From assembly GCA_964465385.1 (NCBI GenBank), contig CAYXIM010000055.1:1-12932 (forward strand): a stretch of 12,932 nt of DNA. The letters run 5' to 3'. A program made the translations under genes and the position numbers. Under the pieces are notes generated by a model that was not told the DNA's origin, ran no database searches, and saw only the letters and a program-made list of their open reading frames with translations. Position 1 is the first letter of the stretch, and the number at the start of each line of letters is the position of its first letter. Below are positions 1 to 6,880 of this stretch, piece after piece. The DNA is from JAAYBY01 sp964465385 (GTDB lineage: Bacteria > Bacillota > Clostridia > Saccharofermentanales > UBA5734).

Positions 1-566
1 AAGAAACCACCCGGTGGCAAGATCATGATCAGCATGGGCTCGATGGGCCCACCTGACCGGATAAAAGGCAGGCTCAGGTCCAGGAAAGAACCGTTGCCTA
101 AAAGTTCCCGGATGCTGCCCATGAGCACCAGGGCGCCCAGAGAACCCAGCCCCATGCCCAGGGCATCAAACAGGGACGGTAAAACCGCATTTTTGCTGGC
201 GAACATCTCTGCCCGGGCTAAAATGATGCAGTTAACCGTGATCAGGGGGATGAAGATGCCAAGCGCATCATTGAGTGCCGGCAGGTAAGATTGCAACAAC
301 AACTGGACCAGGGTCACAAATCCGGCAATGATGAAAATATAAGACGGGATGCGCACCTTGTCTGGAATCACGTTTCGCAGCAGCGACACAACCAGGTTTG
401 AGCCCAACAAAACAAAGATGATCGCTGCGCCCATGCCCAGGCCGTTTTTAACCGAGGTGGTGACGGCCAGAACCGGGCAACAGCCCAGGATCAGGCGCAA
501 CACTGGGTTTTCCTTAACGATTCCTTTGGTTAACTCCTGCCAGAGACCGGCTTTTTTACTTGCCAT
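1..566 (-). CDS. rnfE: RnfE, electron transport complex membrane subunit (3' part cut off by window edge)
   Basis: Membrane subunit of the Rnf complex, which couples ferredoxin:NAD+ electron transfer to ion movement. The reading frame opens with MASKKAGLWQELTKGIVKEN at 566 and runs open to base 3 (about 188 residues of a usual ~200-230). The conserved RnfE/RnfA-type segments are visible: KENPVLRLILGCCPVLAVTT near residue 18, a string of hydrophobic helices, PLITVNCIILARAE in mid-protein, and GMGLGSLGALVLMGSIRELLG near residue 140. The start lies 2 bp after the rnfG stop, and its Shine-Dalgarno (AGGAGG, about 573-584 region) sits inside the end of rnfG, so the two are probably translationally coupled. 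The 3' end and the expected rnfA and rnfB lie outside the window. Family assignment is secure; only the C-terminus is unseen. Confidence 0.93.
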   Translation of the reverse strand, partial: MASKKAGLWQELTKGIVKENPVLRLILGCCPVLAVTTSVKNGLGMGAAIIFVLLGSNLVVSLLRNVIPDKVRIPSYIFIIAGFVTLVQLLLQSYLPALNDALGIFIPLITVNCIILARAEMFASKNAVLPSLFDALGMGLGSLGALVLMGSIRELLGNGSFLDLSLPFIRSGGPIEPMLIMILPPGGF

Positions 567-568
567 CT

Positions 569-1150
569 TCAGCTGCCCTCCTTTGTTCGTGACACATAAA
601 AATCAACCGCCTCGTTCACAGCGTCTGTCACCGCACGCGACGACCGGGTTGCCCCGGAAATGGCATCGATGGGCTGGCTCTCCTGGCTGCCTTCATCCAG
701 TGAAAAGGGCGGCTGGGTCGTTTTTCCAGCAAACTGCTGGGTAAACGACGCCTCTTCAATTTTATTGCCCAGGCCAGGGGTTTCCTCATGGGCCAGCACG
801 CGGATGTCCAGCAGCTTGCCGTCCAGGTCCAGTGCGACCATGACCGGGACCTGGCCGCCATAGCCACGCTTCTGGCTGACCAGCAGCGTGCCCAGCAGCT
901 TGCCCTGGTCATCCAGAGCACGGGTCCACTCGGTGATGCCTTCCGGCCAGGGGTTATCCTGAGAAGGCACTTGAAGGTCGAAAGAAGCAGCCTGGGCGAA
1001 GAGGGCCAGCCGATTTTCGTTGGCCGCCCGTTCTTCCTGGATCAGACGTTGTTCCCGTGTGGTTTCGTAAGTCAGCGACACCAGACCGGTCATGACCAGG
1101 CAAATCATGGTTAAGACCAAAATCGGCATCAAAAGGTTATGGTTTTGCAC
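569..1150 (-). CDS. rnfG: RnfG, covalent-FMN subunit of the Rnf complex
   Basis: Carries a covalently bound FMN on the outer face of the membrane in the Rnf electron-transfer chain. One N-terminal membrane helix (about residues 6-28) anchors a soluble FMN-binding domain. The flavinylation motif D-A-I-S-G-A-T is present, with the acceptor Thr at about residue 168. GYGG and HEETPGLG, typical of the family, also occur. The frame stays open to a TTG at 1165, but I place the start at the GTG at 1150 (MQNHNLLMPILVL...): the sequence GGAGG lies 8 nt before this GTG, whereas at the TTG it would be inside the coding region. This gives about 193 residues and a 14-bp overlap with rnfD. An ATG at 1129 is a weaker alternative. 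Confidence 0.93.
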   Translation of the reverse strand: MQNHNLLMPILVLTMICLVMTGLVSLTYETTREQRLIQEERAANENRLALFAQAASFDLQVPSQDNPWPEGITEWTRALDDQGKLLGTLLVSQKRGYGGQVPVMVALDLDGKLLDIRVLAHEETPGLGNKIEEASFTQQFAGKTTQPPFSLDEGSQESQPIDAISGATRSSRAVTDAVNEAVDFYVSRTKEGS

Positions 1151-2072
1151 GACGGGCACCTCCAAAGGATACAGGGATGGTCCAGCGGTCCAGGTGGGGG
1201 GTCAAGATGTTCATGAAGATGATGGAAAAGGAAACCCCCTCGGTCATCCCGCCAAAGACCCGGATAATGCTGGTTAACAAGCCACAGCCCACCGCAAAGA
1301 GGATTTTGCCTTTGGCAGTCAAGGGTGCGGTGACATAATCTGTTGCCATGAAAAACGCCCCCAGGACCAGACCGCCGGAAAGCAGGTGATAAAGGGGGTC
1401 CTGGCCCATCAGGGTGGTCAGCAGGGCGACAGTTGCCAGAAAGGTGAGCGGGATCCAGCCCTGAATAACCCGGCGCACCATCAGGTAGGCCGCACCGATC
1501 AGCAGCGCCAGGATGGACACCTCGCCAATACAGCCGCCGCCATGCCCCAGGAAAAGATCCAGATAAGACGGAAGCGCGGCACCCTCTGCTCCAGATTTGA
1601 GCAAGGCCAGAGGGGTGGCTGCGCTGACCAGGTCGCTGCCGGACAAGACCACCCAACGGGTCATGGCTGCCGGGAACGACAAGGTGAGGATGATTCTGGC
1701 AGCCAGGGCCGGGTTCACGAAGTTTTGTCCCAGGCCCCCAAACATCTGTTTAACAACCACGATCGCAACGGCGGAACCGATGGCTGCGATGTAAAGGGGG
1801 ATGGTGGGCGGCAGGTTGAAGGCCAGAAGCAGGCCGGTAACCACCGCGCTCCAGTCTCCAAGGGTCTGTTCACGTTTCATGATACGACGGCTCAGCCATT
1901 CGCAAATGACCGCTGTCAAAACCGAGACGGCAACAACCAGCAGGGCCCGAAAGCCGAAAAAGGCCACCGCAGCCAGCAAAGCAGGGATGAGGGCAATCAC
2001 AACATCAAGCATGATGCGTGACGTCTTGGAGCCATCCCGAATATGTGGTGATGAAGATACAGTGATACTCAT
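1137..2072 (-). CDS. rnfD: RnfD, covalent-FMN membrane subunit of the Rnf complex
   Basis: Integral membrane subunit holding a covalent FMN, part of the ion-translocating core. It is 311 residues with many hydrophobic helices. Near the N-terminus is the family segment SSSPHIRDG, then GQNFVNPALAAR around residues 115-125. The flavin-attachment motif is DLVSAATPLALL, an S-A-A-T variant of the usual S-G-A-T with Thr at about 153. FMATDYVTAP follows in the second half. The frame is open further upstream to 2159, but the ATG at 2072 is chosen: it overlaps the rnfC stop as ATGA, has AGGAGG about 10 nt upstream, and begins where homologues begin. The end overlaps rnfG by 14 bp. Confidence 0.95.
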   Translation of the reverse strand: MSITVSSSPHIRDGSKTSRIMLDVVIALIPALLAAVAFFGFRALLVVAVSVLTAVICEWLSRRIMKREQTLGDWSAVVTGLLLAFNLPPTIPLYIAAIGSAVAIVVVKQMFGGLGQNFVNPALAARIILTLSFPAAMTRWVVLSGSDLVSAATPLALLKSGAEGAALPSYLDLFLGHGGGCIGEVSILALLIGAAYLMVRRVIQGWIPLTFLATVALLTTLMGQDPLYHLLSGGLVLGAFFMATDYVTAPLTAKGKILFAVGCGLLTSIIRVFGGMTEGVSFSIIFMNILTPHLDRWTIPVSFGGARRAKP

Positions 2073-3400
2073 GCCTTGGGTGCCTCCTTGATCTGTGCCG
2101 AACGAACCAGCGCCTTGCCGTCCCGGATGCTCTGGACCAAATACCGCTTGGCTGGACACACGTAGTTACAGCTGCCGCATTCGATGCAGTCCAGGATGTG
2201 GTGGCGGTGCAGATCATCCAGATCTGCTTGCCGGCTGGCCTCATCCAAGGTGGTCGGCATCAAATGCATGGGACAGGCGGTCAGGCAACGGGCACAGCGG
2301 ATGCAGGGTGATTCCTGGGGGGTCTGGCCGTCCGCTTCGTTGAAAACCAGGATGGCGTTGTTTTGCTTGATGATGCTGGCATCCAGCCGGTCCAGGGCCA
2401 CCCCCATCATGGGACCGCCCATGATCACTTTGCCCGGTTCGCCCTCAAGGCCGCCAGCGGCCTCCAGCACATCCGGAATTGCTGCACCGATGGGCACCGA
2501 CACATTGACCGGATTTTTGACAGCACTGCCGTCGATGGTCAGGGTTTTTCGAACCAGTGGCATGCCCGTTTTCAAAATGCGGTCGATGGTGTAGGCGGTG
2601 GTGACGTTTATGGTTAAGACGTGTACGTCGTGGGGCAGGCCACCGACGGGCACAACCCGGCCTGTTGTTGCATAAATCAGCATCTTTTCAGCACCCTGCG
2701 GGTAACGGGTCTTGACCACCACCACATCGATGGCGTCCGACTGCCGTTTTTCAAGCGCTTCACGCAGGGAGGCAATGGCTTGGGGCTTGTTGTCTTCGAT
2801 GCCAATCACGGCGCGCGGAATTGACATGTGTGTCATGACCGCCTCAATGCCATCGATGATGCCTGCCGGCTCTTCCAGACACAAGAGGTCGTCAACGGTG
2901 ATGTAAGGTTCACATTCTGCAGCATTGACCACCAGTATATCCGGCTCTTGGCCTGCGGGGGGCGTCATTTTCATGTGGGTTGGAAACCCTGCTCCGCCCA
3001 GACCCACCAGGCCAGAGGCCCGGATGGCTTCAATGAAAGATGCCCGGTCTGTCACCTGCGGTTTTTGAACCGAGGTATCCTGGTTGTACTGGCCATCCGA
3101 CTCAAGGGTGATGACTTCCACCGCCTGGCCGGTGCTGGCAACTTCTTTTTTAACCGACACCACTGTGCCGGAAACACTGGCATGAATGGGGACGGCCAAC
3201 GGACCACTAGGTTCCCCGATGACCTGCCCGACCAGCACCGGATCACCCTTTTTGACGATCGGGGTACAGGGGGGACCAACATGCATGCTCATGGGAATAC
3301 GAACGGTTTTGAAATCTGTGAGCTCGAGAGCAGCCATGGCACGGGTTGCTTTGTGATCCTTGGGATGCACCCCGCCATGGAATCGAAAAAGTTGACGCAC
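2069..3400 (-). CDS. rnfC: RnfC, iron-sulfur/NADH-facing subunit of the Rnf complex
   Basis: Peripheral cytoplasmic subunit that exchanges electrons with NAD(H), built like the flavoprotein part of complex I. The 443 residues start with the RnfC hallmark FHGGVHP (residues 7-13). A glycine-rich nucleotide/flavin segment GLGGAGFPTH follows at about 133-142, then VNAAECEPYI near 158-167. Two ferredoxin-type [4Fe-4S] motifs close it: C366-x2-C369-x2-C372-x3-C376 and C405-x2-C408-x2-C411-x3-C415. The GTG start at 3400 has AGGAGG 8 nt upstream. It is first in the operon, and its stop overlaps the rnfD start. Length and motifs are normal for Clostridial RnfC. Confidence 0.96.
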   Translation of the reverse strand: MRQLFRFHGGVHPKDHKATRAMAALELTDFKTVRIPMSMHVGPPCTPIVKKGDPVLVGQVIGEPSGPLAVPIHASVSGTVVSVKKEVASTGQAVEVITLESDGQYNQDTSVQKPQVTDRASFIEAIRASGLVGLGGAGFPTHMKMTPPAGQEPDILVVNAAECEPYITVDDLLCLEEPAGIIDGIEAVMTHMSIPRAVIGIEDNKPQAIASLREALEKRQSDAIDVVVVKTRYPQGAEKMLIYATTGRVVPVGGLPHDVHVLTINVTTAYTIDRILKTGMPLVRKTLTIDGSAVKNPVNVSVPIGAAIPDVLEAAGGLEGEPGKVIMGGPMMGVALDRLDASIIKQNNAILVFNEADGQTPQESPCIRCARCLTACPMHLMPTTLDEASRQADLDDLHRHHILDCIECGSCNYVCPAKRYLVQSIRDGKALVRSAQIKEAPKA

Positions 3401-3441
3401 TCAGTTTACCTCCTGGCGAATCAAATGATAGACCTGTTGCC

Positions 3442-3457
3442 ACCGTCTAATATAACA
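3442..3457 (-). promoter_or_regulatory. Candidate rnf operon promoter (extended -10)
   Basis: On the minus strand TGT-TATATT (TATATT at 3454-3449) forms an extended -10 (TGnTATAAT-like). No good -35 sits at the usual distance. Predicted transcription would begin near 3442, giving an RNA leader of about 40 nt before the rnfC GTG. The upstream DNA is T-rich. This is inferred from pattern only; it fits because a terminator separates the gene upstream. Confidence 0.4.
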
Positions 3458-3562
3458 CAAACAGAGAAAAAAAGAAGGCAAAGTGACAAAAAATGAAACT
3501 GGATGGCCTTGTTTTCCGTTCTTTTGACCAAAAGACGGACCTTAAACGTTTACGCTACATGC

Positions 3563-3598
3563 AAAAATGTGCAACACGCCAAAAAGCCGTGTTGCACA
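3563..3598 (-). terminator. Intrinsic terminator after the TrxR-like gene
   Basis: A perfect 11-bp inverted repeat (TGTGCAACACG at 3568-3578 and CGTGTTGCACA at 3588-3598) encloses a 9-nt loop. On the minus strand it is followed directly by TTTTT (3567-3563). It lies 27 bp past the stop of the flavoprotein gene, so it should end that transcript and insulate it from the rnf operon. Confidence 0.85.
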
Positions 3599-3624
3599 AA
3601 GGGTGTCAGGTGATGACAAAACGG

Positions 3625-4530
3625 TCAGGCTTTGGGGCCCCATTGGACCGCTTTGGGCCGTTGTCCTTGTTTTTTGCGAACCCAGCCGGAGGCAGCCATA
3701 CCCGCCTTTGCTCCTTCACCGACTGCAACAGCAATCTGCAGCAGCCCGCCGGTGCAATCCCCACAGGCAAAAAGGCCGGGCAGGTTGGTTTCCTGCTCAG
3801 GACCGGTTAAAATGGCTTTTCCGTCGTTTTCCAGGCCCAGCTTGAGGGCCAGATCCAGGGCTGAAGCGGTGCCTTCAGCCACGAAAACACCATCGACTGC
3901 CAACTCTTTGCCACCTTCGAAGACCAAGGCGCCAAGCCGGTCGCCATCACCGGTCACTGCTGTGACCCGATCAGTCAACAAGGTGATATCTGGGTCCTTG
4001 TTTTGTGCTTCATAGGGCCTGGCGTTGGTGGCCAGGTAAACCGTGTCAGCCAGGTGTTTGAGCTCGCGTGCCTCAGACAACGCATAATCCCCGTTTCCGA
4101 TGACGGCCACTGTTTTATTGCGATAGAAGAAGCCGTCACAAACCGCACAGTAGCTGACCCCTTTGCCTTCATAGTCCTTGATACCAGGAACAGACGCCTT
4201 CCTGCGGGGCATGCCAGTTGCCAGCACGACGCTGGTGGCCTCGTAAGCAGCATGGGCGGTGCTGACCTGGAAGGTGTCTTGCCAGGTGATGCCGGTTACT
4301 TCAGCGGTTTCAACCACCACACCCAGCCGCCTGGCCTGTTCGAGTCCACGCTTGAGCAGTTCGGCACCGCTGATAGGCTCGACAAAGCCATAATAATTTT
4401 CAATCTGGTCTGCTGTGTCCAGAGCGCCTGCGTCCCGGCTGATGAGCAAGACCTTCAGACCGGACCGGTTGGCATAAACAGCAGCTGTTGCCCCGGCCGG
4501 ACCACCACCTACAACAATGACATCATACAT
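3625..4530 (-). CDS. Thioredoxin-reductase-like FAD flavoprotein with CxxC, no NADPH HRR motif
   Basis: Two-domain pyridine-nucleotide-disulfide oxidoreductase of the low-molecular-weight TrxR type, 301 residues. Visible in order: FAD-binding GGGPAG (8-13), redox pair C128-A-V-C131 followed by DGFF, a second glycine-rich stretch G145-N-G-D-Y-A, and the C-terminal FAD motif FACGDCTGG (254-262). The basic H-R-R-x-x-x-R motif that binds the NADPH 2'-phosphate in classical TrxR is absent; the equivalent place reads YLATNARPYEAQ. It could therefore use NADH, ferredoxin (as in ferredoxin-dependent flavin thioredoxin reductases of Clostridia) or another donor. The start at 4530 is preferred over the open frame to 4563 because GAGG lies 8 nt upstream and MYDVIVVGGGPAG is the usual N-terminus. 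It is divergent from serS and upstream of rnf, behind a terminator. No thioredoxin gene is adjacent, so I give no gene symbol. Confidence 0.85.
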   Translation of the reverse strand: MYDVIVVGGGPAGATAAVYANRSGLKVLLISRDAGALDTADQIENYYGFVEPISGAELLKRGLEQARRLGVVVETAEVTGITWQDTFQVSTAHAAYEATSVVLATGMPRRKASVPGIKDYEGKGVSYCAVCDGFFYRNKTVAVIGNGDYALSEARELKHLADTVYLATNARPYEAQNKDPDITLLTDRVTAVTGDGDRLGALVFEGGKELAVDGVFVAEGTASALDLALKLGLENDGKAILTGPEQETNLPGLFACGDCTGGLLQIAVAVGEGAKAGMAASGWVRKKQGQRPKAVQWGPKA

Positions 4531-4572
4531 GTGCGTCACCTCTTCATCTTTGTCATCCAACACGTTGCCCTG

Positions 4573-4601
4573 TTGGTTGTTTTCGAAAACTATTGTACAC
4601 T
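4573..4601 (+). promoter_or_regulatory. Candidate serS promoter, overlapping the divergent flavoprotein promoter
   Basis: TTGGTT (4573-4578) and TACACT (4596-4601) are 17 bp apart, a modest sigma-A match (3/6 and 4/6). On the minus strand TACAAT (4597-4592) is a good -10 for the flavoprotein gene but lacks a clear -35. The two -10 hexamers overlap, so polymerases would compete. Prediction by eye only. Confidence 0.4.
4579..4590. promoter_or_regulatory. Perfect 12-bp palindrome between serS and the flavoprotein gene
   Basis: GTTTTCGAAAAC is a perfect palindrome lying in the spacer of the candidate serS promoter and close to the predicted start of the divergent transcript. Its position suits a repressor operator controlling both genes, but no regulator is known and a chance AT-rich palindrome is possible. 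Confidence 0.35.
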
Positions 4602-4655
4602 AAGTACGAACAAGCCACTGTGACTTTCTAACCAAACAGACTGGAGGCAGCACGC

Positions 4656-5939
4656 ATGCTGGACACAAATCTGATCCGCGAGCAACCGGACCTGGTACAA
4701 GCACACCTGGCCAAACGCGGTTTCACGGTCGATTTTTCAGATTTTTTGAAAGAAGATGAAAAACGCCGAAAGCTTATCTTTGATACGGAACAACTCAAGG
4801 CCGAAAAAAACAAAACGTCGGCCCAAATCCCCAAACTTAAACGGGAAGGCCAGGATGTGGCACCGCTTTTACAACAGATGCAGGCGCTCAATGTGCGCAT
4901 CAAGCAAGGCGATGACGCGCTGGCGAAGCTGACGGCTGATCAACAGGCTTTTTTGGACAGCTTACCCAACCTGCCGGCGGACTCGGTCCCGGCAGGTGGC
5001 AAGGAAAACAACCAGGTGGTCCGGACTGTTGGCCAGAAACCTGCCTTTTCCTTTGAGCCCAAACACCACGTTGACCTGAGCGAGGCCCTCAATTTGATTG
5101 ACTATCGCAGAGGTGCCCGCCTGGGAGGCAGTGGCTTCTGGGTCTACCGCAACCTGGGGGCTCGCTTGGAGTGGGCCTTGCTGAATTTTTTCATTGAAGA
5201 ACACCTTAAAGACGGGTATGAGATGGTTTTGCCCCCGCACCTGCTGACCTGGCAGTGCGGCTACACCGCCGGGCAGTTTCCCAAATTCGCAGAAGACGTT
5301 TTCCAGATCAGGACACAAGAGGCTGACGACTTCAGCCATTTCCTGCTGCCAACTGCCGAAACAGCCCTGGTTAACCTTCACCGGGATGAAATTCTGGACG
5401 CTGATGCCTTGCCGCTGCGCTACTTCGCCTACACACCCTGCTATCGACGCGAGGCCGGAAGCTACCGGGCCGATGAGCGTGGGATGATCCGTGGCCACCA
5501 GTTTAACAAGGTGGAGCTTTTTCAATATGCACTGCCTGAACAGGCTGAAACAGCGCTGCAAGAGCTGGTTGAAAAGGCGGCCCATTTGGTTGAACAGCTG
5601 GGGCTGCACTTTCGTGTCAGCCGCCTGGCTGCAGGCGATTGCTCAGCCTCCATGCGTCAAACCTATGATGTCGAGGTCTGGATCCCCAGCATGAACGGCT
5701 ACAAGGAAGTCAGCTCAGCTTCTGATGCCGGCACCTACCAGGCTCGCCGCGGCAACATTCGCTACCGGCACCCGGAAAGCGGAAAACCTGACTTCGTCTG
5801 TACCTTGAATGCTTCAGGCCTGGCCACCAGCCGAATCATGCCGGCGCTGGTCGAGCAGGGACAAACAGCAGACGGACGGGTTGCCATTCCACCGGTTCTT
5901 CAAAAATGGATGGGCGGACTGCAGTGGCTGGCGCCCTGA
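4656..5939 (+). CDS. serS: Seryl-tRNA synthetase
   Basis: Class II aminoacyl-tRNA synthetase charging tRNA-Ser (and tRNA-Sec) with serine in the cytoplasm. It is 427 residues, the normal length. Residues 1-105 form the tRNA-binding antiparallel coiled coil (starting MLDTNLIREQPDLVQAHL). The serine-binding T233-A-E235 segment follows, then motif 2 (CYRREAGSYRADERG, about 262-276, then HQFNKVE) and motif 3 (TLNASGLATSRIMPALVE, about 383-400). The loop that is often SSCSNCxxFQARR reads SSASDAGTYQARR here, which I regard as a lineage variant because surrounding motifs are intact. The ATG has GGAGG 9 nt upstream. No T-box leader is seen in the 125-bp upstream region. Confidence 0.97.
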   Translation: MLDTNLIREQPDLVQAHLAKRGFTVDFSDFLKEDEKRRKLIFDTEQLKAEKNKTSAQIPKLKREGQDVAPLLQQMQALNVRIKQGDDALAKLTADQQAFLDSLPNLPADSVPAGGKENNQVVRTVGQKPAFSFEPKHHVDLSEALNLIDYRRGARLGGSGFWVYRNLGARLEWALLNFFIEEHLKDGYEMVLPPHLLTWQCGYTAGQFPKFAEDVFQIRTQEADDFSHFLLPTAETALVNLHRDEILDADALPLRYFAYTPCYRREAGSYRADERGMIRGHQFNKVELFQYALPEQAETALQELVEKAAHLVEQLGLHFRVSRLAAGDCSASMRQTYDVEVWIPSMNGYKEVSSASDAGTYQARRGNIRYRHPESGKPDFVCTLNASGLATSRIMPALVEQGQTADGRVAIPPVLQKWMGGLQWLAP

Positions 5940-5945
5940 GGCGCG

Positions 5946-5974
5946 TTGTCCGCGAGGTCAATTGATGGTAAAAT
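5946..5974 (+). promoter_or_regulatory. Candidate sigma-A promoter for the yigZ leader/operon
   Basis: TTGTCC (5946-5951) and TAAAAT (5969-5974) are spaced exactly 17 bp, 4/6 and 5/6 matches to consensus. This is the best promoter-like pair in the window. It would start an RNA near 5981, about 180 nt before the yigZ coding region, and may drive the whole plus-strand cluster to 10434. Confidence 0.6.
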
Positions 5975-5980
5975 AAAGCA

Positions 5981-6133
5981 TCCAGAGACCGCCTGATTGC
6001 GCTGGTTTTGCCGTGATCTTTACCGGGGGACCTGTCACGCGAGACTGTGGCATGCAGCGGTCTGTGGGCGGCACAGGCAAAGGCCCGGGCCTCTAAAAAG
6101 CCCTTGCGGCCCCAAAACCCGCAGGGGTCTTTG
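5981..6133 (+). ncRNA. Putative structured leader or small RNA upstream of yigZ
   Basis: About 150 nt lie between a good promoter and a terminator-like hairpin, with no credible coding sequence. An outer stem can form between CCAgAGACCGC (5982-5992) and GCGGTCTgTGG (6057-6067), interrupted only by one G-G mismatch. Inside it CGTGA (6012-6016) pairs with TCACG (6035-6039). I compared it by eye with SRP RNA, 6S, T-box, TPP, cobalamin, ZTP and c-di-GMP-I consensus signatures and found no match. It may be a cis-acting attenuator for the cluster or an independent small RNA. The class is unknown. Confidence 0.35.
6096..6133 (+). terminator. Terminator-like hairpin before yigZ
   Basis: CCCTTGCGG (6101-6109) pairs with CCGCAGGGG (6119-6127), with one G-U pair and a 9-nt loop. 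It is preceded by AAAAAG and followed by TCTTTGTT. The flanking A and T tracts can extend the pairing. The U-tract is imperfect, so termination may be partial, as in an attenuator 28 nt before the yigZ start. Confidence 0.5.
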
Positions 6134-6161
6134 TTGACCAACAGGATAAGGAGCTGATTTC

Positions 6162-6824
6162 ATCCACCTGACCCGAGAACGCATCAGAACGGTTGCCCGC
6201 CCGGCCCGCATTGAAACAGTTGAGCGCAAATCCAGGTTTATTGCGGTTTGCCACCCCCTGGCATCGGAAGCACAGGCTCTGGCGCTGCTTGAAGCCGAAC
6301 GCCAACGCTATCCGGATGCGTCCCATCACGTCTATGCCTGGGTTATCTGGGAACAAACCCTGGTCCAGCGCTTTTCAGATGATCGGGAACCCAAGGGGAC
6401 GGCGGGACGACCGGTTTTGTCGGTCTTGACCCGGTCGGGCCTGGAAAACGCCGGCGTGGTGGTCACCCGCTACTTTGGGGGCACTTTGCTGGGGACGGGA
6501 GGACTGAGCCGTGCCTATGGCCAGGCGGCAGCTGAAGCGGTGGCCCAGGCACGTGTGGTTGACCTCTACCGCTGCCAGCTGCTCAAGGTCACGGTGGATT
6601 ATGCGGCGTTTGAACGCCTCAAGCAGCTTTGGGGCCAGCGGCGCTGGCCGATCACAGAAACAGCCTTTGGCGCAGACATCACTGCGTGTGTGGCCGTGCC
6701 GCATGCGTCAGTCACTGCCTTCAAGAACCTGACCTTGGAGCAGACGTCCGGCCATGCGCACATTGAAGAAGATCGGTGGGTCTATGAGCCGCTTCCACCG
6801 CCGGAACCGCCACCAAGCCCATAG
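6162..6824 (+). CDS. YigZ/IMPACT-family protein, apparently non-canonical start codon
   Basis: UPF0029/IMPACT-fold protein, as in E. coli YigZ and B. subtilis YvyE; molecular role in bacteria is not settled. About 220 residues. Family motifs in order: ERKSRFIA (about 21-28), YPDASHHVYAW, QRFSDDREPKGTAGRPVL (usually DDGEPsGTAG), VVVTRYFGGTLLGTGGLSRAYG, then the C-terminal DUF1949-like part. It ends in a proline-rich tail PLPPPEPPPSP. The frame is open from 6150 (stop at 6147), but no ATG, GTG or TTG occurs in frame before 6417, which lies inside the conserved core. I place the start at ATC 6162 because AAGGAG (6148-6153) is 8 nt upstream and homologues begin about 18-20 residues before KSRF. 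CTG 6168 is an alternative, and a sequencing error in the start codon is possible. Confidence 0.85.
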   Translation: MHLTRERIRTVARPARIETVERKSRFIAVCHPLASEAQALALLEAERQRYPDASHHVYAWVIWEQTLVQRFSDDREPKGTAGRPVLSVLTRSGLENAGVVVTRYFGGTLLGTGGLSRAYGQAAAEAVAQARVVDLYRCQLLKVTVDYAAFERLKQLWGQRRWPITETAFGADITACVAVPHASVTAFKNLTLEQTSGHAHIEEDRWVYEPLPPPEPPPSP

Positions 6825-6880
6825 GGATCGCACAGGGACAAGGTGACGGATGATGATCAAAAAGAAAGGTGATGAAGCAC

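Noticed and set aside
1386..2021. Long plus-strand open frame (211 codons) opposite rnfD
   Set aside because: It is antisense to a well-supported rnfD and has a low-complexity, hydrophilic composition typical of shadow frames in GC-rich genes.
4531..4655. T-box riboswitch upstream of serS
   Set aside because: Many Firmicute serS genes have one, but the gap is only 125 bp and contains no T-box sequence (AGGGTGGNACCGCG-like) or terminator stem.
4962..5609. 215-codon minus-strand frame opposite serS
   Set aside because: It is a shadow of the intact serS gene, without a ribosome site or recognisable motif.
5931..5944. GCGCC-CTGA-GGCGC hairpin as a serS terminator
   Set aside because: The stem is only 5 bp, overlaps the stop codon and has no T-run after it.
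5981..6133. 6S RNA, SRP RNA or a known riboswitch
   Set aside because: The closing stem is too short for 6S, the SRP GGAAGGAAGCAGC-type loop is missing, and no consensus riboswitch core was recognised by eye.
6193..6429. 78-codon plus-strand frame starting at 6193
   Set aside because: It overlaps the YigZ coding frame, which carries clear conserved motifs; the 6193 frame has none.
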